Positions 1 to 5,907 of a stretch of DNA of 5,907 nucleotides are shown piece after piece; the stretch's first letter is position 1, and every line of letters starts with the position of its first letter. Location: NCBI GenBank assembly GCA_013298265.1, contig JAAFHE010000279.1, positions 1-5,907 on the forward strand. The letters run 5' to 3'. The translations under genes and the position numbers were made by a program. The DNA comes from Lysobacterales bacterium (GTDB lineage Bacteria > Pseudomonadota > Gammaproteobacteria > Xanthomonadales > Rhodanobacteraceae). Below the pieces are notes generated by a model. That model was not told the origin of the DNA. It was given only the letters and a program-made list of their open reading frames with translations, and did not search any database.

Positions 1-3000
1 TCAGGCCGTCTCGACGTCCGGATGGCGGTGTTCCTGCTCTTGGATCTCCCGCGCGACCGCCTCGGGCGAGCGCGTGAAGCGGGCCAGCAGCAGGTAGAAC
101 ACCGGCACGACGAACAGCGACAGCAGGGTCGACAAGGTCACGCCGAATACGACGACGACGCCGATCGTGACGCGGCTCGCGGCACCGGCGCCGCTGGCCA
201 GGATCAGCGGCAGCGCGCCGGTGACGGTCGCGATCGAGGTCATCACGATCGGGCGCAGGCGCACCGCGGCGGCCTCGAGTATCGCCTCGCGGATCTCGCG
301 GCCCTGGTCGCGCAGCTGATTGGCGAACTCGACGATAAGGATGCCGTTCTTGGCCGCAAGGCCGATCAGCATGACGATGCCGATCTGACTGAAGAGGTTC
401 AGGCTCGATCCCCAGAGCCACAGCCCGAGCAGCGCGCCGAGCACCGCGAGCGGCACGGTCAGCATGATGACCAGCGGATGTACGAAGCTCTCGAACTGCG
501 CCGCGAGCACGAGGAATACGATCAGCAGCGCCATCGCGAAGGTGAAGGCGACCGCGCCGCCGGCCTTCTGGAACTCGCGCGACTCGCCCTTGAAGTCGAT
601 CTGCGCGGTATCGGGCAGTTCCTCGGCGGCGACCTGGCGCATCCAGTCCAGCGCCTCGCCGAGCGTATAGCCCGGCACAAGCCCCGCCGACAGCGTGATC
701 GCGCGCAGGCGGTTGAAGCGGTTCAAGGTGCCGGGCTCGGCCAGCTCGCTCAGGGTCACGAGATTGGCCAGCGGGATCAGCTGGCCGCTGCGTGCGCGCA
801 CGTAGAGGTTGTTCAGGTCAGTCGGGCTGCGCCGGTCGCTTTCCTGCGCCTGCAGGATCACGTCGTATTCCTCGCCACCGTCGACGAAGGTCGTCACGCG
901 GCGCGAACCCATCATGGTTTCCAGCGTGCGGCCGATGTCGTCGACGGACACGCCGATGTCGGCGGCACGCGAGCGGTCGATGCTGACGCGTAGCTGCGGG
1001 CGGGTTTCCTTGTAGTCGGAATCCGGCGAGAACAGCTGCGGGTTCTGCTCCATGCGCTTGAGCATGCGGTCGCCATTCGACGAGTTCGTCGTAGCTCGGT
1101 CCGCCAAGCACGATCTGCAGCGGCTGGCCGCCGGAACGCACCAGACCCTGGCGGATCTGCGGAATCGCGCGCACGCCGGGAATCCCCGCCAGCAGCGCGC
1201 GCGCCTCGTCAACGACCTGGGCCGTGGACTTGTCGCGCTCGCCCCAGGACTTGAGCAGCACGGTCGCCTGGCCCGTGTGCATTTCCTCGCTGCGACCCCA
1301 GCCGCCGGGCACGCGGGAGTTGACGCGGTTGATCGGGTTGCCGTCGCCGGTCAGCGTCATGAGGCGCTTTTCCACCTCTTGCATTTGCTGCACCGTGTAA
1401 TCGTAGCCGGCGCCTTCCGGCCCCTGCACCTGGGCGAAGAACACGCCGCGGTCTTCCGGTGGCGCTAGCTCCTTGGGCACGCTGACGAACAGCACACCGA
1501 TCGCCACGACAGCACCGAGCAGCGCCACGCCGACGAGCACGGGATGCCCCACGCTGCGGCTCAGCGCGCCACGGTAGCCGTTGCTCAGGCGCGTGAGCTG
1601 GCGCTCGGTCCAGGCGACGAAGCCTTTCTCTGGCTTGTGCGCGCGCAGCAGGCGCGAGCACATCATCGGCGTCAGCGTCAGTGCGACGAAGGCGGACAGC
1701 GCGACCGCGCCGGCGACGGCGACAGCCAGCTCGCGGAACAGGCGGCCGTTGTTTCCTTCCATGAACGCGATCGGCAGGAAAACCGCGATCAGCACGGCCG
1801 TGGTCGCGATCACCGCAAACGCGACCTGGCGTGTGCCGCGGTAGGCGGCGATCAGCGGCGGTTCGCCCAGATCGACGCGGCGCTGGCAGTTTTCCAGTAC
1901 GACGATCGCGTCGTCGACGACCAGGCCGATCGACAGCACGAGCGCGAGCAGGGTCAGCAGGTTGATCGAGAAGCCGAAGACATACAGGCCGAGGAACGCC
2001 GCGATCACGCAGACCGGCACGGTCACGGCCGGAATCAGCGCTGCGCGCACGCTGCCGAGGAACAGGAAGATCACGATCAGCACGAGCAGCACGGCTTCGC
2101 CAAGTGTTTTGTAGACCTGGTGCACAGCCGCGTCGATGAAGATCGTCGAGTCGTAGCTGACGCCCATGGTCGTGCCCTCCGGCAGCGACTGCTGGATGCG
2201 CGCCATCTCGGCCTTTACCCGCTCAGCCACGTCGAGGCTGTTCGCCGTCGAGGTCTTGACGATGCCCAGGCCGACCATGGGCCTGCCGTTGCCGCGGAAA
2301 TAGGCGCGGCGATCTTCGGCGGCACGCTCGACCTTGGCCACTTCGGCCAGGCGCGTGACGTGGCCGTCCTCGGATTTCGTGATCGCGAGCTGGCCGAAAT
2401 CCTCGGCCGTGCGGTAGTCGCGCGACACGCGCAGGGTGAAGTCGCGCGTGTCGGATTCGATGCGACCGGCCGGCGCCTCCACGTTTTCGCGCCGCAGCGC
2501 CGCCTCGACGTCGTTGGCCGTGAGGTTGCGCGCCGCAAGCGCCTTGCGGTCGATCCAGATGCGCATCGCATAGCGCTGGCCGCCGCCGAAATTGACCTGC
2601 GCCACGCCGTCGATCGACGACAGCCGGTCGACGACATAGCGGTCGGCATAGTCGGTCAGCGCAAGCTCGTCGAGATTGGACGAACTCAGGTTCAGCCAGA
2701 CGATCACGTCCGCGTCGCCTTCGACCTTGGCGACCTGGGGCGGATCGATCTCTTCGGGCAGGCGATCCGACGCACGCGCGACCGCGTCGCGCACGTCGTT
2801 CGCGGCGCCTTCGATGTCGCGGTCGAGGGTGAACTCCATCGTGATGCTGGAGCGTCCGTTGCGGCTGGACGACTGCACGTTCTCCACGCCCTCGATGCCG
2901 GCGACGGAATCTTCCAGCACCTGGGTGACGCGGGTTTCGACCACGCCGGCGGAAGCGCCGGTATACGTGGTGTCGATGGAAACGATGGGCGGGTCGATAT

Positions 3001-3115
3001 TCGGCAGCTCGCGCAGCGGCAGGCGCGTGAACGCGATCACGCCGAGCACGAGCAGGATCAGCGACAGGACCGTCGCGAAGACGGGGCGCTTGACCGAGAC
3101 ATCCGACAGCAGCAT
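1..3115 (-). pseudogene. RND-family efflux permease (HAE-1 type), interrupted by one frameshift
   Basis: This is an inner-membrane proton/substrate antiporter, the pump component of a tripartite export system. It reads in one frame from ATG 3113-3115 to about 1073 (681 residues, ending ...YDELVEW) and in a second frame from about 1071 to the TGA at 1-3 (356 residues, starting DRMLKRM). The span is not a multiple of three; restoring 2 nt gives about 1038 residues, the normal family length. The first half shows TM1 (residues about 10-30), the porter-domain motif around residues 50-110, and TM4 with the acidic pair D401-D402 in GLVVDDAIVVLEN. The second half has AAKNGILIVEF and RLRPIVMTS, which supply the lysine and arginine (about 923 and 953 in repaired numbering) equivalent to AcrB K940 and R971. 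The proton relay is therefore complete across the halves. ATG 3115 is preferred because a GAGGAGA site lies 5 nt upstream and MLLSDVSVKRPVFA is the usual family N-terminus. The gene is second in an operon after the fusion protein. The substrate cannot be read from sequence. The frameshift may be a true mutation or a base-calling error. Confidence 0.85.
1069..1077 (-). other. frameshift site within the RND permease
   Basis: On the minus strand the first frame reads GAA TGG CGA CCG (E-W-R-P), while the conserved sequence continues in the other frame as GAC CGC ATG (D-R-M). Homologues of this class commonly carry a W-R-D-R or similar motif here. The simplest repair is therefore a missing CG dinucleotide, with TGGCGCGACC shortened to TGGCGACC. 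Loss of two G from TGGGGCGAC is an alternative. After the shift, the first frame runs on as an arginine- and histidine-rich nonsense tail to about position 818. The conservation jump between frames is seen directly; the exact lesion is inferred. Confidence 0.85.
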
Positions 3116-3120
3116 GGGCG

Positions 3121-3128
3121 TCTCCTCA
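3121..3128 (-). promoter_or_regulatory. ribosome binding site of the permease, overlapping the fusion-protein stop
   Basis: The minus strand reads TGAGGAGA, then CGCCC, then ATG. The TGA stop of the fusion-protein gene is the first three bases of the strong GAGGAGA Shine-Dalgarno, with 5 nt spacing to the permease ATG at 3115. This arrangement decides the permease start over the longer upstream reading, and it implies translational coupling of the two genes. Confidence 0.8.
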
Positions 3129-4196
3129 GTTCGCGGCGGCGGGAGCCGCGGTCGCGCCCGCACTTTCCTGGACCGCGACCTTGGTGCCGCCGCGCAGCTT
3201 CACCGTGCCGTCGACGACGATGCGGTCGCCGGCCTGCAGGCCTTCGCGCACTTCGATCTCACCGCGGCGGCGCGCGCCGGGCACCACGCGCACCTGTTCC
3301 ACGCTGCTGTCGGGCTTGATGCGGAAGACGTAGGAAGCGGTGCCAACCTGGACCAGCGCGATCTCCGGCAACACCAGCGCATCGCGCGGCGCACGGAACA
3401 CCTGCACCGACAGCAGCATGCCCGGCCGCAACACACGCTCGGGGTTGCCGATCTCAGCCCGCACCAGCACCGAACGCGAGGCGGTATCGACGCGCGAGTC
3501 GATCGACGTGATCGTGCCTTCCCACTGACGCTCGGGCCATGCCGCGGTCCTGGCCTGCACCTCCTGGCCGACGACGAGGGCACCGAGCAGGGTTTCCGGC
3601 ACCGAGAAATCGAGCTTGATCACGTCGATGTCGTCCAGCGTCGTGATCGGCGTGCCCGGGGTCACGAGCGTGCCTGGACTCACCCGGCGCAGGCCGAGCA
3701 CGCCGCTGAACGGCGCGGTGATGACGCGGTCGGACAGCTGCGCGCGGATCGCGTCGACTTTCGCGCTGTTGGAATCGCGCGAAGCCGTGGCGGTGTCGAA
3801 CAGCGCACGGGATACCGTGCCCTGCTCCACGAGATCCTGCTGGCGCCGGTACTGGCGATCGGCATCGCGCGCCATCGCCTGGGCATCCTTGAGCTGGGCC
3901 GCCTGCTGGCCCGATGTGAGTTCGATCAGCACGTCGCCGGCGGACACCGCCTGGCCGTCGCTGAAGTTCACACGGCGCACGGTCTCGGTGATCTTGGCGG
4001 TCAGCGTGATCGATTCGTTCGCCTGCGCCGTGCCGAGCGCTTCGATCACATCCGACCAGGGTTTGCGTTCGACGGTCTGCGCGGTGACCTTGGCCGGGGC
4101 AGCTTGATTGGGTGTCTTGGCAGGATCGGCGCCCTTGCAGGCGGCCAGGGCTAGACAGGTAAAAACCAGCGGGAGTGGCAGGCGACGCTTGAGCAT
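3126..4196 (-). CDS. RND efflux periplasmic adaptor (membrane fusion protein), lipoprotein
   Basis: This is a HlyD/AcrA/MexA-type periplasmic adaptor that joins the RND permease to an outer-membrane channel. It has 356 residues, usual for the family. The N-terminus MLKRRLPLPLVFTCLALAAC is a lipoprotein signal with lipobox LAAC, so C20 is the predicted lipidated residue. It is followed by lysine at +2 and a short Pro/Ala-rich linker. The domains in order are: a lipoyl-like half (about 55-93, with VNFSDGQAVSAGDVLIEL); a short alpha-helical hairpin (about 95-155, charged and Gln-rich); the second lipoyl half (about 159-187, ITAPFSGVLGLRRVSPGTLV); a beta-barrel (about 190-265, with DFSVPE and VRPGM-like RVLRPGM); and a membrane-proximal domain ending in an Ala-rich tail. 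The ATG at 4194-4196 has AAGGAAAT upstream. It is first in the operon, and its stop overlaps the permease ribosome site. No frameshift or missing domain is seen. The family assignment is secure; the transported substrate is unknown. Confidence 0.95.
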   Translation of the reverse strand: MLKRRLPLPLVFTCLALAACKGADPAKTPNQAAPAKVTAQTVERKPWSDVIEALGTAQANESITLTAKITETVRRVNFSDGQAVSAGDVLIELTSGQQAAQLKDAQAMARDADRQYRRQQDLVEQGTVSRALFDTATASRDSNSAKVDAIRAQLSDRVITAPFSGVLGLRRVSPGTLVTPGTPITTLDDIDVIKLDFSVPETLLGALVVGQEVQARTAAWPERQWEGTITSIDSRVDTASRSVLVRAEIGNPERVLRPGMLLSVQVFRAPRDALVLPEIALVQVGTASYVFRIKPDSSVEQVRVVPGARRRGEIEVREGLQAGDRIVVDGTVKLRGGTKVAVQESAGATAAPAAAN

Positions 4197-4200
4197 CAGG

Positions 4201-4208
4201 ATTTCCTT
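4201..4208 (-). promoter_or_regulatory. ribosome binding site of the fusion protein
   Basis: The minus strand reads AAGGAAAT, with AAGGA ending 7 nt before the ATG at 4196. This supports the chosen start, which also places the lipoprotein signal peptide exactly at the N-terminus. Confidence 0.65.
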
Positions 4209-4375
4209 GTCCGCCCGCCGCAGGGACAGCGGCAGGCAGTCGCCGCAGGCCGGCAGGTTGCCGCGGCATCGGTTTCATGGCGGAGGCCGCCACACGGCGA
4301 CCATACTACGCAGGCGGCGTTGCGGCCGGGTGAATCAGCGACCCGCCGCGGCCGCGCCGGCAACGGGGCTACGAT

Positions 4376-4483
4376 GCGATCCGGTCGCCGGAACATCAGC
4401 GGCAACGGTATCGCAGCTAAGGTCAGAATCATCATCAGCCAGAAGTCATTGCGGCAGGCCATTGCGGCAGGCTGACGCGAAAT
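4376..4483 (-). pseudogene. possible C-terminal relic of an EmrB-type (DHA2) MFS transporter
   Basis: One minus-strand frame in the intergenic region reads ISRQPAAMACRNDFWLMM and continues through ILTLAAIPLPLMFRRPDR. A hydrophobic helix that starts with (N)DFWL, runs through a 'xPLxLLxRRP' end, and is preceded by an RQ-x-A-x-M stretch is how the last membrane helix of DHA2-family drug exporters (EmrB-like) usually ends. This is recognised from family knowledge, not from an alignment. No start, no upstream membrane helices and no stop directly after the motif are present. The frame continues as low-complexity sequence down to a TGA that overlaps the fusion-protein ATG. A tandem 13-bp duplication lies inside it. 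If real, it is the remnant of a deleted transporter gene that once preceded the RND operon. The alternative is a chance hydrophobic open frame in GC-rich DNA. Confidence 0.35.
4447..4472. repeat. exact 13-bp tandem duplication
   Basis: The unit CATTGCGGCAGGC occurs twice head to tail at 4447-4459 and 4460-4472 with no mismatch. Because 13 is not a multiple of three, the duplication changes frame in any coding sequence crossing it. It looks like a replication-slippage event in sequence that is not under coding constraint. Confidence 0.9.
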
Positions 4484-4488
4484 TTCGC
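4477..4488. promoter_or_regulatory. 12-bp perfect palindrome, candidate operator
   Basis: GCGAAATTTCGC is a perfect inverted repeat with an AAATTT core, in a region that is otherwise very GC-rich. It lies between divergent genes, about 130 bp before the macrodomain start and 280 bp before the fusion-protein start. Its symmetry fits a dimeric repressor site. No regulator is encoded nearby, and the position is far upstream for direct repression, so the role is a guess. Confidence 0.25.
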
Positions 4489-4605
4489 CATCCGGTGCAG
4501 CGGCGCGGCCACCGTCGAACGGGGGCGAGTAGTCCGGGCCAGGACTTCGGCGGTGAGTCGGTGCACACTGGTGTTGCCGTTGCCTGATCCGGGTTTTTGA
4601 AAAAC

Positions 4606-4611
4606 GGAGGT
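4606..4611 (+). promoter_or_regulatory. ribosome binding site of the macrodomain gene
   Basis: GGAGGT lies 5 nt before the ATG at 4617, a near-ideal Shine-Dalgarno. Immediately upstream, at 4593-4605, is the inverted repeat GTTTTT-G-AAAAAC, an A/T-rich patch that would keep the site weakly structured or form a small hairpin. No clear -10/-35 pair is visible further upstream. Confidence 0.8.
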
Positions 4612-4616
4612 GGATC

Positions 4617-5144
4617 ATGCAGGTAGTCCTCGAATCCATCGAAGCCGACATCACGACCTTGGCGCTGGATGCCATCGTCAACGCCGCCAATGAAAGCCTC
4701 AGTGGCGGAGGCGGCGTTGACGGTGCGATCCACCGCGCCGCCGGACCGGGCCTCATGGACGAGTGCCGCGCCCTGCCGATGATCCGCCCGTATGTGCGCT
4801 GCCCTACGGGCGAGGCCGTGCTGACCGGCGGCCACGGCCTGCCCGCGCGCTATGTCATCCACGCCGTCGGTCCCGTCTGGTACGGCGGCAGCAAGGGCGA
4901 GCCGACGCTGCTGGGCTCGTGCTACCGGCGCAGCCTGGATCTCGCGCGCAAACACGGCCTGGCGAGCATCGCGTTCCCGGCCATCAGCTGCGGTGTGTTC
5001 GGCTATCCGCTGGACAAGGCCGTCGCGATTGCCGTCACGGAGGCACGCCAGGCCGCCGAAGATCCCGGCTCGCTGTCGCGCATCGTGTTCTGCTGCTTCG
5101 GTCAGAAGGCGCTGCAGGCCTACCGCGACGCGCTGGTCGCCTGA
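4617..5144 (+). CDS. macrodomain protein, O-acetyl-ADP-ribose deacetylase (YmdB family)
   Basis: This is a cytosolic macrodomain of 175 residues. The E. coli relative YmdB (177 residues) hydrolyses O-acetyl-ADP-ribose and removes mono-ADP-ribose from acidic residues, and it is also reported to modulate RNase III. Residues 11-45 ([18 protein letters not shown], then [17 protein letters not shown]) align without gaps to E. coli YmdB from memory. N25 and D35, the catalytic residues of that enzyme, are at identical positions. CPTGEAVLT (62-70), HAVGPVW (82-88) and the phosphate-binding loop [10 protein letters not shown] (122-131) complete the fold. Two small departures are seen: the usual G before DIT is A10, and the usual T in the S-T-G loop is C125; neither should abolish binding. 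It is transcribed alone, divergently from the efflux operon and convergently with the aldolase. No partner toxin (for example DarT-like) is adjacent, so a housekeeping hydrolase fits best. The family is secure; the exact substrate is inferred. Confidence 0.95.
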   Translation: MQVVLESIEADITTLALDAIVNAANESLSGGGGVDGAIHRAAGPGLMDECRALPMIRPYVRCPTGEAVLTGGHGLPARYVIHAVGPVWYGGSKGEPTLLGSCYRRSLDLARKHGLASIAFPAISCGVFGYPLDKAVAIAVTEARQAAEDPGSLSRIVFCCFGQKALQAYRDALVA

Positions 5145-5341
5145 TCCCGCGTTTGCGCCGTTCGCCGCACGGCAGTCCCGCATCGCCGTTTCCGCGCGCT
5201 GACGCCTGCGCGAGCGGCAGCGCGTGGACAACCTCTCCGCCGCGCGGCACACGCAGGACGGCCATGCGGCCGACGAAACGCGGGTACACGCCATCACCGC
5301 CGTGGCCATGACATTCGTGCGCGCGGCCTGAGCGCGTAAAC
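5145..5341. other. intergenic stretch without a recognised gene
   Basis: This is about 200 bp of GC-rich sequence between the macrodomain stop and the shared terminator. The only reading that stands out is a plus-strand frame from a possible GTG at 5224 to TGA 5329-5331 (35 residues, VDNLSAARHTQDGHAADETR and on), ending 15 nt before the terminator stem. It has only a weak purine-rich stretch (GAGCGG) upstream and matches nothing I recognise, so it is not called as a gene. Confidence 0.5.
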
Positions 5342-5342
5342 G

Positions 5343-5372
5343 AAAACGCCGGCACGAGGCCGGCGCTTTCTT
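5343..5372. terminator. bidirectional intrinsic terminator
   Basis: There is a 7-bp perfect GC stem, CGCCGGC at 5347-5353 and GCCGGCG at 5359-5365, with the 5-nt loop ACGAG. On the plus strand it is followed by CTTTCTTC. On the minus strand, the AAAA at 5343-5346 reads as TTTT after the stem. It lies 27 nt past the aldolase stop on the minus strand and about 200 nt past the macrodomain stop on the plus strand, so it can end both convergent transcripts. The aldolase side has the closer spacing. Confidence 0.8.
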
Positions 5373-5391
5373 CAACCCGTGTGGCGCTCGA

Positions 5392-5907
5392 TCAGGCGGA
5401 TTTCTTCCACTGGCCCAGCGCGGCCAGGCCGTTCTCGCGCGCCCGCTGCGCGACTGTCTTCTGCGCGTCGGCGAAGTTCTTTTCCATATCTTTAGACCAC
5501 AGCTTCAGCGCGGCCGACTGCATCGCGCGGCCGTAGGAGAAGCTCAGCGGCCACGGATGCGGACCCATCTGGTTCATCGCGTTGAGGTGCGCCGTGGCGG
5601 CTTCGTCGGACTGGCCGCCCGACAGGAACACGATGCCCGGCAGCGAGGCCGGCACGCTGGCCTTGAGGCAGCGCACGGTCGCCTCGGCGACCTCGTCGAT
5701 GCCGGCCTGGTCCGGGCAGTCCTTGCCGGACACGACCATGCTGGCCTTGAGGATGGTGCCTTCGAGCATGACGTTCTGCTCGTAGAGCGAGGCGAACAGC
5801 GAGCGCAGCGTCACTTCGGTCACGTCGTAGCAGACGTCGAGGTCATGCGAGCCGTCCATCAGCACTTCGGGCTCGACCATCGGCACGATGCCGGCTTCCT
5901 GGCACAG
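5392..5907 (-). CDS. class I fructose-bisphosphate aldolase, C-terminal part (5' end outside window)
   Basis: This is a Schiff-base aldolase of glycolysis and gluconeogenesis that cleaves fructose 1,6-bisphosphate to dihydroxyacetone phosphate and glyceraldehyde 3-phosphate in the cytosol. About 171 residues are visible, from LCQEAGIVPMVEPEVL to the stop at 5392-5394; the start lies beyond 5907. The sequence follows the animal-type enzyme closely. VEPE carries the acid/base glutamate (rabbit E187 equivalent). LEGTILKASMV contains the Schiff-base lysine (codon 5746-5748, rabbit K229 equivalent). FLSGGQS and SYGRA supply phosphate-binding residues, including the R303-equivalent arginine. The C-terminus ends LGQWKKSA, shorter than the vertebrate tail and without its terminal tyrosine, as is usual in bacterial members. 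This is not the DhnA-type FbaB of E. coli nor the metal-dependent class II enzyme. A terminator follows 27 nt after the stop, so it is the last gene of its transcript. In Xanthomonas relatives I recall it sitting behind pyruvate kinase, but that cannot be seen here. Confidence 0.95.
   Translation of the reverse strand: MCQEAGIVPMVEPEVLMDGSHDLDVCYDVTEVTLRSLFASLYEQNVMLEGTILKASMVVSGKDCPDQAGIDEVAEATVRCLKASVPASLPGIVFLSGGQSDEAATAHLNAMNQMGPHPWPLSFSYGRAMQSAALKLWSKDMEKNFADAQKTVAQRARENGLAALGQWKKSA

Larger units (their letters stand above)
4199..4605. other. divergent intergenic region between the efflux operon and the macrodomain gene
   Basis: About 420 bp separates the two divergent starts, and no intact gene or RNA gene is recognised in it. 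On the minus strand, TAGTAT at 4303-4308 is a plausible -10 element for the efflux operon, but no good -35 lies 16-18 bp away (TTCACC at 4329-4334 is 20 bp off), so it stays tentative. An inverted repeat, TGGCGG / CCGCCA with a 3-nt loop, lies at 4278-4292 and would fall in the operon leader. A GC-only palindrome CGCGGCCGCG sits near 4347-4357. A 13-bp tandem duplication, a 12-bp palindrome and a possible transporter relic are listed separately. No regulator gene lies in the window to pair with these sites. Confidence 0.6.

Noticed and set aside
1544..3319. Long plus-strand open frame opposite the permease
   Set aside because: Its translation is rich in Arg, His, Asp and Gln with no domain, and it is the mirror of a strongly conserved RND permease in GC-rich DNA where antisense frames stay open by composition.
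2676..4154. Long plus-strand open frame opposite the permease start and fusion protein
   Set aside because: It crosses two recognised genes on the other strand and shows low-complexity, domain-free translation.
4278..4292. TGGCGG / CCGCCA hairpin as a terminator or attenuator before the efflux operon
   Set aside because: The stem is only 6 bp and no T-run follows on either strand; such short GC inverted repeats are expected by chance in this composition.
4196..4756. Minus-strand frame ending in TGATG overlap with the fusion-protein ATG, as if a translationally coupled upstream gene
   Set aside because: Half of it is antisense to the macrodomain gene and its last 60 residues are low-complexity, so the stop/start overlap looks accidental. 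Only the short hydrophobic transporter-like stretch was kept, as a possible relic.
4617..5144. Macrodomain as antitoxin of a DarT/DarG-like or other ADP-ribosylation defence system
   Set aside because: The protein is a single YmdB-type domain with no toxin or defence gene next to it; its neighbours are an efflux operon and a glycolytic enzyme.
4446..5375. Minus-strand open frame opposite the macrodomain gene
   Set aside because: The macrodomain reading on the plus strand has full family motifs and an ideal ribosome site; the opposite frame is Arg/Ala-rich with no recognisable motif.
1..5907. CRISPR array, tRNA/rRNA, insertion sequence or prophage attachment site
   Set aside because: I saw no regularly spaced repeats, no cloverleaf or rRNA sequence, no transposase motifs and no terminal inverted repeats on either strand.

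Overview
The window is high-GC DNA (roughly two thirds G+C by eye) with strong G/C third-position bias. It reads as the chromosome of a proteobacterium, most likely a gammaproteobacterium of the Xanthomonadales type. That placement is an inference from two things: a eukaryote-like class I fructose-bisphosphate aldolase, and an RND pump whose inner-membrane protein starts MLLSDVSVKRPVFA. Nothing here fixes a species.

Layout. Positions 1-4196, minus strand: a two-gene tripartite-efflux operon. The lipoprotein membrane fusion protein (4196 to 3126) comes first, followed 10 nt later by the RND (HAE-1 class) permease (3115 to 1). The permease is split by one frameshift near 1072, although every diagnostic residue is present across its two halves. 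Positions 4197-4616: a 420-bp divergent intergenic region. It holds the regulatory DNA for both sides, an exact 13-bp tandem duplication, a 12-bp perfect palindrome, and a short minus-strand stretch that looks like the last membrane helix of an EmrB-type (DHA2) transporter, probably a gene relic. Positions 4617-5144, plus strand: a stand-alone macrodomain protein that aligns without gaps to E. coli YmdB over its N-terminal half. Positions 5145-5341: no recognised gene. Positions 5343-5372: a bidirectional intrinsic terminator between convergent genes. Positions 5392-5907, minus strand: the C-terminal half of class I fructose-bisphosphate aldolase, cut by the window edge.

How the genes work together. 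The fusion protein and permease would form the inner-membrane and periplasmic parts of a proton-driven export pump. An outer-membrane channel must come from elsewhere, either beyond position 1 or a shared TolC/OprM-type protein. If the frameshift is real, the pump is probably dead in this strain; if it is a sequencing error, it is an ordinary pump. The macrodomain hydrolase and the aldolase are separate housekeeping-type units with no evident link to the pump.

I see no convincing new multi-gene system. The items most worth a second look are the permease frameshift, the possible transporter relic, and the 13-bp duplication inside that relic.
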